DNA from: a virus
Reading direction: 5' to 3' (one strand)
DNA length: 42,985 nt
Virus record (IMG/VR): IMGVR_UViG_3300043446_004571
Span: 1-42,985 of that record
Shown one piece after another: positions 29,385 through 38,184 of the stretch. The notes beneath the pieces are model-generated. The model saw only the letters and a list, made by a program, of their open reading frames with translations, was not told the DNA's origin and made no database searches. Both the position numbers and the translations under genes were made by a program. Position 1 is the first letter of the stretch; every line of letters starts with the position of its first letter.

Positions 29385-29822
29385 TTACTCTTCTACTTTA
29401 TATCTTGCAGAACTTATCCAATTAATTCTAAGTAGAGATAATGCGCCTGGAGTTTTTGTGTTTCCATCCTTATAATAAACTTGAATTTTTGGTTCAAATT
29501 CCCCCTTGATTGCAAGTCTTATGTCATCAGCGCCTGGATTTTCATATTTAATTGTAGCAACAGTAACGGGATCTTCATATTTACTTGAATCCCATGTGAA
29601 TCCGCATGAGACTTCTCTTTCAGTATCACCGCTTTTAATATTTTTAATTTCTGCAACGCCAGACCTGGTATGAAATGTATAATTTTTTGTAGAACCATTT
29701 ACGGTTGTGCTAATTAAATTATAAGCATTACCCGCTGTGGCACGTACTTCGTTAATTTGTGCCTGTAAATTTCTTAATTTTTGTGGATCTACTGGTTCGC
29801 CGTCAGCAAAAACTTCTGCCAT
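29385..29822 (-). CDS. small beta-rich virion-region protein
   Basis: 145 aa. A short helical N-terminus (EPVDPQKLRNLQAQINEV) then a beta-rich body. No enzymatic motif. Located at the end of the tail-fibre operon after the coiled-coil genes, so it is probably a tail accessory or fibre-associated protein. A few bases separate its stop from the regulated promoter. Confidence 0.6.
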   Translation of the reverse strand: MAEVFADGEPVDPQKLRNLQAQINEVRATAGNAYNLISTTVNGSTKNYTFHTRSGVAEIKNIKSGDTEREVSCGFTWDSSKYEDPVTVATIKYENPGADDIRLAIKGEFEPKIQVYYKDGNTKTPGALSLLRINWISSARYKVEE

Positions 29823-29823
29823 T

Positions 29824-29997
29824 TTATACCTCTTCTAATTTAGCATCTAAAGACTTTTCATAATCTTCTTTAGCTATTTCTTTTTGTGTTAATTCTGTTA
29901 TTTCTGCTCTAAGAACTGCAATTTGTGTTTCATACCCCGAAACCAATTGACCAATTCTTTCTTGTAATGCAGCAACAACTAATTCTAATTTATCCAT
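29824..29997 (-). CDS. 57-aa coiled-coil protein
   Basis: MDKLELVVAALQERIGQLVS, then GYETQIAVLRAEITELTQKE and a charged tail: continuous heptads, almost wholly coiled coil. Its stop is one base from the next ATG. Third of three small helical genes after the fibre; typical of chaperones or spacers for fibres. Confidence 0.65.
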   Translation of the reverse strand: MDKLELVVAALQERIGQLVSGYETQIAVLRAEITELTQKEIAKEDYEKSLDAKLEEV

Positions 29998-30001
29998 ATT
30001 T

Positions 30002-30226
30002 TTATTCAGTCAATTCATTTACGGTTGAAAGTTCTGAATTTAGAACAGACAATTGATTGTTTATTTCTGCAATAGCTTCTTCTATTTTAGAAACAGACTC
30101 AGGTTCTGGAGTATTTTTTGCATTCTCCATAAGCAAATCCATTTCTAGCCCAAACTTTTTATATTCTAGGCCTCTTACACGAGATTCAACAATTTGAATT
30201 TTATCGTTTTTTGATAGTGTGGTCAT
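30002..30226 (-). CDS. 74-aa coiled-coil protein
   Basis: Heptad pattern in KIQIVESRVRGLEYKKFGLE and KIEEAIAEINNQLSVLNSEL. A strong AAGGAGGA precedes the ATG, and an independent promoter lies at 30243-30270. Unknown function, same group as its neighbours. Confidence 0.65.
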   Translation of the reverse strand: MTTLSKNDKIQIVESRVRGLEYKKFGLEMDLLMENAKNTPEPESVSKIEEAIAEINNQLSVLNSELSTVNELTE

Positions 30227-30242
30227 TTTATCCTCCTTGTAT

Positions 30243-30270
30243 ATTATAACATTTCAAGCATATTAGTCAA
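30243..30270 (-). promoter_or_regulatory. promoter inside the tail-fibre operon
   Basis: TTGACT (30265-30270), a 16-nt spacer, then TATAAT (30243-30248) with TGT in front. It would give the small coiled-coil genes separate expression. Confidence 0.65.
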
Positions 30271-30408
30271 TACCTGAATTTGATTATTTATATCTAATTC
30301 AGTAGAAGAATCTGTAAAAGACCCCTCTAAAATTAATTGCTTTTTGCCCAATAAAGACTTTATTTTTTGTTCAATTACGTAGACTTTATATTCTTTTTCT
30401 ATACTCAT
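30244..30408 (-). CDS. 54-aa helical protein after the fibre gene
   Basis: MSIEKEYKVYVIEQKIKSLL, then a short acidic loop and NNQIQVLTNMLEML. The ATG at 30408 with GGATGG upstream is preferred over an earlier frame start that lies inside the fibre gene. Related in style to the two downstream coiled-coil genes. Confidence 0.6.
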   Translation of the reverse strand: MSIEKEYKVYVIEQKIKSLLGKKQLILEGSFTDSSTELDINNQIQVLTNMLEML

Positions 30409-30409
30409 T

Positions 30410-33265
30410 TTATAACCATCCAGACCATGTTCCATAATATGTACTACCATTTGATCCTAACATAACAACTCTTGCTCTACCGTATCTTGCTGAAGAAGAA
30501 TAAGCTATATCTCCGTCTGCCGTACCCATTCTAAATGCCCATATAGTGCCTGCGGCTGAATATGGATAGCTTCCAGCACCTGGATACGCTCTTGTTCCGC
30601 TTGCAAGTAGAGTTCCTCCTCCAGCAGTTGTTCTAATTTCAAATTGCATACTTGATATAGATCCATTTCCTGATATAGAAGGATAATCACAATACCAATC
30701 TAATCTTGATGAAGATGTTGTTCTTAAAAATTGTAAAGATGGTGCTGGTGCAGATGGTGCAACAAATGCAGTTGTTGCTGGACCCACTTGTGATGATGCT
30801 GCGGTATTTGAACCAGCTGAATTACTTGCAGTTGCCCAAGCTTTAAAATAATTTGGAACATCTGATGATGTAATTGTATAAGTTCCTGTTGTTGAGTTTG
30901 ACATAGAAAGCGTTCTTGATGGATCACTTGTTAATACTGGATTTGTTCCATTATGTAATTCTAAAACGTAACCTGTTGGAGTTGGTGACCAACCAGAAGT
31001 TGAAACAGTAATAACGCTACCAACTTGGTAATTTCCAGTATTTGTACCTATTGATACTGTTCCGCCAGAAGGGGGAGTTAAATTTGCCGTCCAAATTGCT
31101 GTTGCAGTAACATTTCCAGTTGGAGTATAACTTGATCCAGCTGCGTATGTAGTTCCTCCAATATTCCATCCACCAAATGTATAGCCAGTTTGCAAAAGAG
31201 TTCCTTGAGTTGCTAAAGTGACTGCATTGCTAGATGATGAGTATCTTGCATACATTGTTATAGAAGATGGAGGCGTAAATGAACCACCTACTGCAATTGG
31301 CCCATAAGTATAACTTAATGATGATGTATCATAATATCCATTTGTTTGATAATATCCCTGAGTTGAAGAAGGTACAGTTCCTGAAGTTTGTCCCGTGCTT
31401 GAATATGAGACAACAAATGAAGTTTTTAATGCAGATGGTGCGGTATGTGCAATACCAGCTGTTTGCGTAGTTGATCCTCCACCAGATCCGCCATTTGCTG
31501 TTGCATTCCAAGTTACTGTATAAGAACCAGCTGTGGCAACTATTGCATTTGTATTTACTATTTGATTTGGTAAAATTCCATTTGACCAAGTTACTTCGGC
31601 ACGTATTGAGTACCCAACATCAGAATTTTGTATTGTGTAAGTGGTTCCATTATATTGAAGTATTGTTCCTCCAGAAAAAGAATTTCCTCCAGTTCCTCCA
31701 TCTGCTTTTCTCCAAACCCAAGATGCTGTTGGAGTAGGAGTACCAGTTGCGTCCGTTTTAGATAAAGTTAATAATGTTGTTGGAGTAGTTCCTCCAGATA
31801 TGGACGCTGATCCGCCTGATGGAGCAATTGGCTGAGAAGCTGTTAATATAGTTCTTCCATCGTCTACTCCGTCTTGATCAGAAACCCTATTCATACTTGC
31901 TGTTGATAATAAAGTAGATGATTGAGATGTGCTATTTGACCATGTATATATTATATTTGAATTATTTTGAATAGCAGTGGTACTTGGAGTTACTGATGTT
32001 AAACTATTATTTATAAAATAAACATCTGCATAGCTTGCGCCCCAATAAAATTTTATTTGATATCGTGCAACTTGAGCAGCATCTTGATAATGATTTCCAT
32101 ACCAAGTTATATAATAATTAGAAACATCAGCATAATACCAAAGTCCGCCGATGGATGTAGTAGAAGAACTTGTTGTAGAACCCTGTCTTAAGTCTGCAGA
32201 TAATGGTGCTAGTGTTATTCCAGAGTTTGAAGCGTTTGGTATAGAAATACTTCCTCCTGGATCTGCTCCTCCCCAGTTTACAAAACCATTTGTTGAAACA
32301 TAAATGGTAGTTCCAGGATTAAATGCTGATGGTAAGGTTATTCTTCTTTGATATCCAGTTAGTTGATAGCTTGGGTTTTGAACAGTAGAAGTTGTTATTG
32401 CTGTTGCAGATACTCCTGTTGTAAGTCCTAAATCATAATCTGTCCCAGAATTATATCTTGTTTCTTCAACATATATATATTTACCAACATCCGCTGGGCT
32501 AGATGGCGTATAAGATGAACCAGACCCAACATATGTACCTCCAGTTGTTGAGGAAGTTGAATTGGTATACCAATATATTGTTGTTCTTGTAGAATCTTCC
32601 TTATAAGCTTCTCCTGAGACCCATGTTGATGAATATGTAATTGGAGTTCCTACAGTTGGTGAATTTGTGCTTAATGTTGCAGTTGAATTTATTGGCCTTA
32701 ATCGTAAAATTTTTATTTTATTAGAAATAGACAAGCCATTATATTGACTACTGGTGGAACTTACCGCAGTTGCTTCAAATCCTAAATAATTATTATCTGA
32801 ATTTGTTGAATTAGTTGATGTCCATATTGTAGTTGGTAATTCATCTTGTCCAGTTGTACTTGTCCATCCAGATCCAGTGCCGCTTTTTAATACAATTCCT
32901 AAGTCAGAGCCATACTGGTCATATAATTTCCACTTATAGGTATAAGATGAGGCAGTCCAGCCATTTAAATCCCATTGAGCATTGTTACCAAAATATGAAT
33001 CCCCTATTCTGACCGTTGGATATGTTGCATTTGGCATTCTTGCAGAATATGCGTCTGATGAAAAATAACCTATATATGGAACTCTTGTTGCAAAAATACC
33101 AGATAGCGGCCAAACTTTAACCCACTGGCTTACATTTTTTATCCAAACTCCTACAGCAGATTTCCAACCAGTTGATCCAAGACCAGCAATTTTAACAAAA
33201 ATATTTGTTGCTTTTTTCCATCCAGTCGAACCAGATCCTGCAGTTTTAACAAAAATATCTGACAT
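30410..33265 (-). CDS. large repeat-containing tail adhesin with InlB-type repeats
   Basis: 951 aa, Ser/Thr/Gly-rich, almost no Cys. The N-terminus holds three short tandem units (DIFVKTAGSGSTGWKKATN, NIFVKIAGLGSTGWKSAVG, then GVWIKNVSQWVKVWP), probably the joint to the tail. Ig-like beta domains follow (patterns like ATLSTNSPTVGTPITY and SVITVSTSGWSPTPTGYVLE). Around residues 690-725, GYTFGGWNIGGTTYAAGSSY plus ATAIWT is an InlB B-repeat (Listeria-Bacteroides type), found in bacterial surface adhesins. Expected role: receptor binding on the host surface. Confidence 0.8.
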   Translation of the reverse strand: MSDIFVKTAGSGSTGWKKATNIFVKIAGLGSTGWKSAVGVWIKNVSQWVKVWPLSGIFATRVPYIGYFSSDAYSARMPNATYPTVRIGDSYFGNNAQWDLNGWTASSYTYKWKLYDQYGSDLGIVLKSGTGSGWTSTTGQDELPTTIWTSTNSTNSDNNYLGFEATAVSSTSSQYNGLSISNKIKILRLRPINSTATLSTNSPTVGTPITYSSTWVSGEAYKEDSTRTTIYWYTNSTSSTTGGTYVGSGSSYTPSSPADVGKYIYVEETRYNSGTDYDLGLTTGVSATAITTSTVQNPSYQLTGYQRRITLPSAFNPGTTIYVSTNGFVNWGGADPGGSISIPNASNSGITLAPLSADLRQGSTTSSSTTSIGGLWYYADVSNYYITWYGNHYQDAAQVARYQIKFYWGASYADVYFINNSLTSVTPSTTAIQNNSNIIYTWSNSTSQSSTLLSTASMNRVSDQDGVDDGRTILTASQPIAPSGGSASISGGTTPTTLLTLSKTDATGTPTPTASWVWRKADGGTGGNSFSGGTILQYNGTTYTIQNSDVGYSIRAEVTWSNGILPNQIVNTNAIVATAGSYTVTWNATANGGSGGGSTTQTAGIAHTAPSALKTSFVVSYSSTGQTSGTVPSSTQGYYQTNGYYDTSSLSYTYGPIAVGGSFTPPSSITMYARYSSSSNAVTLATQGTLLQTGYTFGGWNIGGTTYAAGSSYTPTGNVTATAIWTANLTPPSGGTVSIGTNTGNYQVGSVITVSTSGWSPTPTGYVLELHNGTNPVLTSDPSRTLSMSNSTTGTYTITSSDVPNYFKAWATASNSAGSNTAASSQVGPATTAFVAPSAPAPSLQFLRTTSSSRLDWYCDYPSISGNGSISSMQFEIRTTAGGGTLLASGTRAYPGAGSYPYSAAGTIWAFRMGTADGDIAYSSSARYGRARVVMLGSNGSTYYGTWSGWL

Positions 33266-33274
33266 TTTTTTATC

Positions 33275-36200
33275 CTATGCGTATTGAATCCATACATCGC
33301 CACGCAGACCGTCTGTGTCGGTTGTTGTTTTTGGACCAGTTCCCATGCCTATATTTCTTATGTAATAGTTACCAGTTCCTATTGCTCCGCCATAATTAGT
33401 TTTTACTTCCTTACCATAAAAATTAAATTCTCCAGTACTTGCAATACTTATAGTGTATCTTGAATACCCATTTCCGTCAGTATATCCTAAAGATATTGTG
33501 CTTGGATTTAATGTCATATAAGCAGAAGATGCTGGGTAATTAAATGCAGTTTTATTTCCATGCTGTAAAAGTAATTCTCCTCCATTATTAAACTGGTAAA
33601 TTGCACCTGTTACAGTATCTACATCATTTAAAAATTCTAAAGTATTATTAGAACTATTTAATCTAACTCTACCCCAACCAGTTCCATTGGTTGTTATTGT
33701 AGAACCACTGATTGTACCTCCGCTAATTTGTCCATTTGATAATACTGTTCCAGCTTCTAATGTTCCGCTAAAATATGCGTTACCTGAAGTATCAATTCTA
33801 AATTTATTGCTTGTGGTTGAAATTCCAGAAGGTCCAATTGTTATTGCTCCTCCACCTGCTGTCACGTTTCCATCAAAAGATCCTGCTGTAGCTTTAACTG
33901 TTCCCTTTACTTCAAGTGCTTGAGTATAATTTGAATATTTTACATATGCATTTGCATTTCCAACATTAAAGGCAGGATATATTACTCCAGCTTGATTTTC
34001 CCAACCAATAAAAAATCCAGGTGTGCTGTCGCTAGAATATGAGCTTTTTGCTCCCCCTGTATAAGTTGAATATATTGATCCGCCATCGTTTAATTTAATT
34101 CCTAAACTTTGAACTAAAGATCCGTCTACTCCAAATTTTGCTGCTTTTGATAATGCGGTACCAGCGTCTCCCTGAGCAGCAGCTGCAGCAGCTGCAGCAG
34201 CGGTTATGTCTGCATCCTTCATTCTATCCCATGAAGTTCCATTATATCGTTTAAAATAACTAAAATTAGTGTCAAACCATATGTCCCCAGATTTAGGGCT
34301 TACTGGGGCTGTAGTTCCATATGTAGTTTGTGCCTTAGTATCTGCAGTTGATTGTGCGGTAGCAGCTGCACTTTGTGCAGCAGTGATGTCTGAATCTTTC
34401 ATTCTTACCCATGAAGTACCGTTATATACTTTAAAGTAATTAATACCAGTGTTTGTGTCAAACCACACATCTCCTGAAATAGGATTTACTGGCTGTGTTG
34501 ATCCGTATGTAGTTTTGTTTTTTGTAATTGCAATTGATTTTGCAGCTTCTGAATCTTGAGCAACTACCCACTGACTACCACTCCAAATTTTTAAAACGTT
34601 GTTAGATGATGTATCTACCCAAGAATCTCCAACTTTAAAACCACCTGTTGGTGCTGTTGGTGTTGTTGATGAATAGTATACTTTAGATGTATCACTTAAT
34701 AATCCACCCAAAGATGATCCAGAATCTGCTGTAATAACTCCAGATATAATAGCTCCAGTAGCGTACAGTTGTCCATTTGCATTTACCTGAAAGCCAGCTT
34801 GTCCTGATGATGCACTATTGATTGCTGGACTTGCTGTATTTCCTGACCAAAGAACAATATCTGTTCCTGCAGAAACTCTAGGCTTAATGCCAACATATGA
34901 TCCGCTATTAGTTGCAACTATTGATCCTGCTGAATTTAACGTAACACCGCCTGCAGAAATTGTATTTGTATCCACAGTCCAATTTCCAATTAAAGCTTTT
35001 GTTGTTGTAAATGTTGCTGCGCCAGCAGCTGCATTTGAAATAATTTGTGTAGTTTCTGTTCCATTTGCATCATATGCAAATAAACCTGCATAACTTAATG
35101 TAACCTTATTTGCTGATCCATCTGCAGTTCTTGCAATTACAGATCCGCCACCAGTCATTGTTAGATTTCCAGTTATTTTTCCAGATCTAGCATTTATATC
35201 TCCAGTTAAATATAAATCAGTTCCATTGAAATACATAAACTGAGTATCTGTACCAACTCTTAATTGACCTGTTGTTAACCAAAAATTATTTTTATTTCCT
35301 GTTTTATTTAGTAAAATACCATGATACGTTCCAGAGGATAACGATGGTGTTGTTGTTGTACTTGTATTAATTGATTCAGATATACCAGTACCAAATTTAA
35401 ATAAATCTCCTGTTGCTCCGCCTATAGAAATATATGACTTTAATCTTGCAAGTGAACCCTCTGCTGTTGCTATCGAATCTTGTGCAACAAACGTTCCTGA
35501 AGTAGTATATGATTGTGTATTATTGAATTGATCTACTGCTGCAACTTGATAATAATATGTAACATCTGGTATTAATCCTGAAACAGTAAAAGAAACCGTA
35601 GTTCCGCTAGATGGGTGATCTACATAACCATATTCATAAATTGGATTTGTAGTTTGCGTTGTCCATCTTATTCTATATCCTCTACAATCAGCATCAGAAG
35701 ATTTTGTAAAAGAAATTGTTGCCTGCACACTAAATCCTGTTTTATTATTTAAATCTACGGATGCCGTTGCAGAAACATCTGTTGGATTTGTTGGCGGAGT
35801 TGTGTCTGTTGGATCTATTTTGTCTGGAACTACAGTTACAGTATTGCTATAGTCTGTAAACCCACCTAATTTTTTAGAAAACTTAGCTCTAACATTTCTT
35901 GATAAAGAATTTGTTGTAGCTATATATGCTGGATTTGCTGATGTAACTGCTACGTTTGTCCATGTGGAGCCGCCGTTTGTACTTTCTTCTACGTATATCT
36001 TATCAAATAAAGAATTTGCTGTGTATGAAACATTATAGGCCATGGGGGCTTTGACTGCCGATATAGTTGGCGCAGTTAAAGGATCAGAATATTTACTTAC
36101 AGAATATCCAGTTACAAAACTTGTTTGCAAATTTTTATCTCTTACATAGATTGCACCTGTATAGTCTATTTCAAATGCTGTAAATTGACCAAAAACTTTT

Positions 36201-36940
36201 TGCAATTGATTTGCAGATATAATTATTTTTTGTTCTAATGGAGGTATTTTATCTTTTTCTACGGATGTCCACCATGTTGCATCAACATCATTTGTATCAT
36301 CGAGAAGTTGAAGACCAAAAGAATCTGCTAAAGTATTATCATTTGTTGAGTCTTTAAATGTTGGATCAAATTTCCAAAATAAAGATAAGTTTCCAGAGTT
36401 GTCCCACTCATGTCTAACATCATAAACTGCTTTTGGTTGTTTTAATAATGTAACACAAAATGCTTCTGAAAATGGAGACAATAAACCAGATGTAGTTCCT
36501 TCGGCCTGTAACTTTACACAATATGTTGCTTTTTGCGTAGCATTTATTTGTAATGTTCCAGCTTTTGTAAACGATGTACCATACTGTTTAAACTCTTCTC
36601 CAAAATCTCCGCCTTTAATCCAAACATTAACTTGTTTAATTTTTCCAGAAATGTAGTCTTGCCCAAGAGCATCTTTGCCGTTCCAATTTATATACAAAAT
36701 TGAATTGATGCCATATAGATCTTCTGATGTAAAATGTGGTGCCGCAAGTTCTGGCTCTCCAATTGTTGTAAAATTAAATATATTGGATTCGCCACTGACT
36801 CCTAGTTTAGGGTCTTCATAAACCCATGCAAAAGTAAGACCATAATCTGTAGACGGAACAAAATCAGTAAATACTAAATCTATATATTTACCGTCTGTTG
36901 ACTTTGTTTGTTTAGGATTAAGGTCAAAAAAATTAGCCAT
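33275..36940 (-). CDS. long tail fibre protein with fibronectin III domain and tandem modules
   Basis: 1221 aa. A fibronectin type III domain is clear at about residues 380-485 (TNPTDVSATA, GYRIRWTT, VSGLIPDVTYYYQVAAVDQF). Three related modules occur at about 755-920 (SGDVWFDTNTG, YNGTSWVRMKDSDIT, then Ala/Gln-rich helices). The C-terminal third is Gly/Ser/Asn-rich beta, with phage fibre patterns such as VKATAGSFDGNV. It should attach to the hub and help position receptor-binding parts. Separated by only 9 nt from the adhesin gene. Confidence 0.8.
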   Translation of the reverse strand: MANFFDLNPKQTKSTDGKYIDLVFTDFVPSTDYGLTFAWVYEDPKLGVSGESNIFNFTTIGEPELAAPHFTSEDLYGINSILYINWNGKDALGQDYISGKIKQVNVWIKGGDFGEEFKQYGTSFTKAGTLQINATQKATYCVKLQAEGTTSGLLSPFSEAFCVTLLKQPKAVYDVRHEWDNSGNLSLFWKFDPTFKDSTNDNTLADSFGLQLLDDTNDVDATWWTSVEKDKIPPLEQKIIISANQLQKVFGQFTAFEIDYTGAIYVRDKNLQTSFVTGYSVSKYSDPLTAPTISAVKAPMAYNVSYTANSLFDKIYVEESTNGGSTWTNVAVTSANPAYIATTNSLSRNVRAKFSKKLGGFTDYSNTVTVVPDKIDPTDTTPPTNPTDVSATASVDLNNKTGFSVQATISFTKSSDADCRGYRIRWTTQTTNPIYEYGYVDHPSSGTTVSFTVSGLIPDVTYYYQVAAVDQFNNTQSYTTSGTFVAQDSIATAEGSLARLKSYISIGGATGDLFKFGTGISESINTSTTTTPSLSSGTYHGILLNKTGNKNNFWLTTGQLRVGTDTQFMYFNGTDLYLTGDINARSGKITGNLTMTGGGSVIARTADGSANKVTLSYAGLFAYDANGTETTQIISNAAAGAATFTTTKALIGNWTVDTNTISAGGVTLNSAGSIVATNSGSYVGIKPRVSAGTDIVLWSGNTASPAINSASSGQAGFQVNANGQLYATGAIISGVITADSGSSLGGLLSDTSKVYYSSTTPTAPTGGFKVGDSWVDTSSNNVLKIWSGSQWVVAQDSEAAKSIAITKNKTTYGSTQPVNPISGDVWFDTNTGINYFKVYNGTSWVRMKDSDITAAQSAAATAQSTADTKAQTTYGTTAPVSPKSGDIWFDTNFSYFKRYNGTSWDRMKDADITAAAAAAAAAQGDAGTALSKAAKFGVDGSLVQSLGIKLNDGGSIYSTYTGGAKSSYSSDSTPGFFIGWENQAGVIYPAFNVGNANAYVKYSNYTQALEVKGTVKATAGSFDGNVTAGGGAITIGPSGISTTSNKFRIDTSGNAYFSGTLEAGTVLSNGQISGGTISGSTITTNGTGWGRVRLNSSNNTLEFLNDVDTVTGAIYQFNNGGELLLQHGNKTAFNYPASSAYMTLNPSTISLGYTDGNGYSRYTISIASTGEFNFYGKEVKTNYGGAIGTGNYYIRNIGMGTGPKTTTDTDGLRGDVWIQYA
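34165..34690 (-). repeat. three tandem protein modules inside the fibre gene
   Basis: Three units of about 55-60 residues with the frame T-P-...-GD-WFDT-...-YNGTSW-R-KD-DIT-A. The third is the least alike (GDSWVDTSSNNVLKIWSGSQW). The alanine linkers use GCA/GCT triplets, giving a low-complexity DNA stretch (about 34165-34205). Likely gained by internal duplication, a common route to change fibre length. Confidence 0.75.
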
Positions 36941-36942
36941 TA

Positions 36943-37800
36943 TTACTCACCAAAATTTAAATCTAACTTATATTCTATTGTTAACTCTCTACCAGCAACT
37001 TTTTCAACTTCATCTATATTAGATCTGGCTATCATGCCATATGCGGGATCAAAAGTATCCTCATCGTTTATTCTTAATCCATCTACTGTAATTGATGTAG
37101 ATGATCCTACTGGCACAACCATTACTCCAACTTTACTAATCAAAGATGGATCTGGATTACCATTAGATATCATGTCTGCTATTTGAATATCTTTTATATT
37201 CCACCCAACTATATGATTTACAAAATTAAATTCATAATAATCAACTACAGAGCTATAAAGTCTAATTTTAACTTCCGCTAAATTTGAATCATTTACTTTA
37301 TAAGAAAATGACAATGTATCAAAATTACTATACCCAGACATGTCAAAATTTGGTATTGTTGCAATATATTCTTTTTCTGATACCCCATCTGATGATAAAT
37401 CTAATGAGCTATTTCCAACCCTATAATCAGTTTGATTCAATACAGGAGAAGGCATCCATTCAAATGCTGATTCAAATGTAGTTATAAATTGATTTCCATA
37501 TGTATTGGATGAGGATCTTCTTCCAGGGTATATTGCTATTTCATTTATCTTACCAGCTAAATTTGTAGGAAGTTTTGTACTATATATCGCAGTATATGTG
37601 TATGGAACTACGGATGTATCTATGTCTATGCCACCAAATAAAACTGGAACACTATAAAATTCAAAACCCAATCTGCTATTAGTATCTACTAATTCATATT
37701 CTGAATTTTTTGCAATTCCAACAGCTAACACTTTATCAAAAAATGTTCTATTTCCAGCTATGAAGTCAATTAAAAATCTTTTACCAAATTTGGTTATCAT
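36943..37800 (-). CDS. minor tail protein
   Basis: 285 aa. N-terminus KFGKRFLIDFIAGNRTFFDKVLAVGIA and INEIAIYPGRRSS resemble phage tail proteins placed between hub and fibre; the middle (about 115-250) is beta-rich with a jelly-roll look (FDTLSFSYKVNDSNLAEVKI, VVDYYEFNFVNHIVGWNIKD), possibly carbohydrate-binding. No enzyme motif. Two bases separate it from the fibre start. Confidence 0.7.
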   Translation of the reverse strand: MITKFGKRFLIDFIAGNRTFFDKVLAVGIAKNSEYELVDTNSRLGFEFYSVPVLFGGIDIDTSVVPYTYTAIYSTKLPTNLAGKINEIAIYPGRRSSSNTYGNQFITTFESAFEWMPSPVLNQTDYRVGNSSLDLSSDGVSEKEYIATIPNFDMSGYSNFDTLSFSYKVNDSNLAEVKIRLYSSVVDYYEFNFVNHIVGWNIKDIQIADMISNGNPDPSLISKVGVMVVPVGSSTSITVDGLRINDEDTFDPAYGMIARSNIDEVEKVAGRELTIEYKLDLNFGE

Positions 37801-38156
37801 ACCTTACCTCCTTGAGAAACTGGCTTAGTGCTTTTTACTTCAAACTTTTTAACTTCATCTTCTGATGAGATATATACCCTCATAGAAACCTTTACTTTGG
37901 CTACGTTATTTTCATAATATATTTCTTGCGAAATTGGTTTTTGTATATCATCTAACTGTGGCCTATTTGTTCCTGGTGGTGGAGGTGGTGGAGGAGGCGG
38001 GTTGTCTCCACCTGCTTGACTTCCAAAAGGTGTCAGTAAGCTTGATGTTGATTTGTCTTTTTGATCTGATAGCCATAGCTTATTTAAATAATACTTATCT
38101 GTCTCGTCACCTATAATTGGTGTAGAGACTCCAGCTGTATTATTTTTTTCTGTCAT
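37797..38156 (-). CDS. virion-region protein with a nine-proline tract
   Basis: 119 aa. An N-terminal region with STPIIGDETDKYYLNKLWLS, then a low-complexity stretch GGDNPPPPPPPPPGTN at about 50-64, then a beta-like C-terminus (EIYYENNVAKVKVSMRVYIS). The tract is a rigid polyproline II spacer. Its ATG lies 6 nt after a TGGTATAAT, so the message is probably leaderless. Overlaps the next gene as ATGA. Position between hub and minor tail protein suggests a virion component. Confidence 0.7.
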   Translation of the reverse strand: MTEKNNTAGVSTPIIGDETDKYYLNKLWLSDQKDKSTSSLLTPFGSQAGGDNPPPPPPPPPGTNRPQLDDIQKPISQEIYYENNVAKVKVSMRVYISSEDEVKKFEVKSTKPVSQGGKV

Positions 38157-38162
38157 TTATTC

Positions 38163-38171
38163 ATTATACCA
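38163..38171 (-). promoter_or_regulatory. late-type extended -10 promoter, leaderless tail operon
   Basis: TGGTATAAT, then GAATAA, then ATG. No recognisable -35, and no room for a ribosome site. Identical to the nonamer before the terminase small subunit. Confidence 0.6.
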
Positions 38172-38184
38172 TTTATAGACTATA

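Noticed and set aside
34165-34205. GCAGCAGCTGCAGC-type triplet repeat that looks like a DNA repeat or CRISPR fragment
   Set aside because: It is in-frame coding for alanine linkers in the fibre gene; there are no spacers or regular direct repeats.
36908-37186. Plus-strand open frame of about 92 codons opposite the tail genes
   Set aside because: It lies opposite well-supported minus-strand coding sequence, has no ribosome site and low-complexity composition; the same holds for the other plus-strand frames in the window, for example 34818-35093 and 20815-21330.
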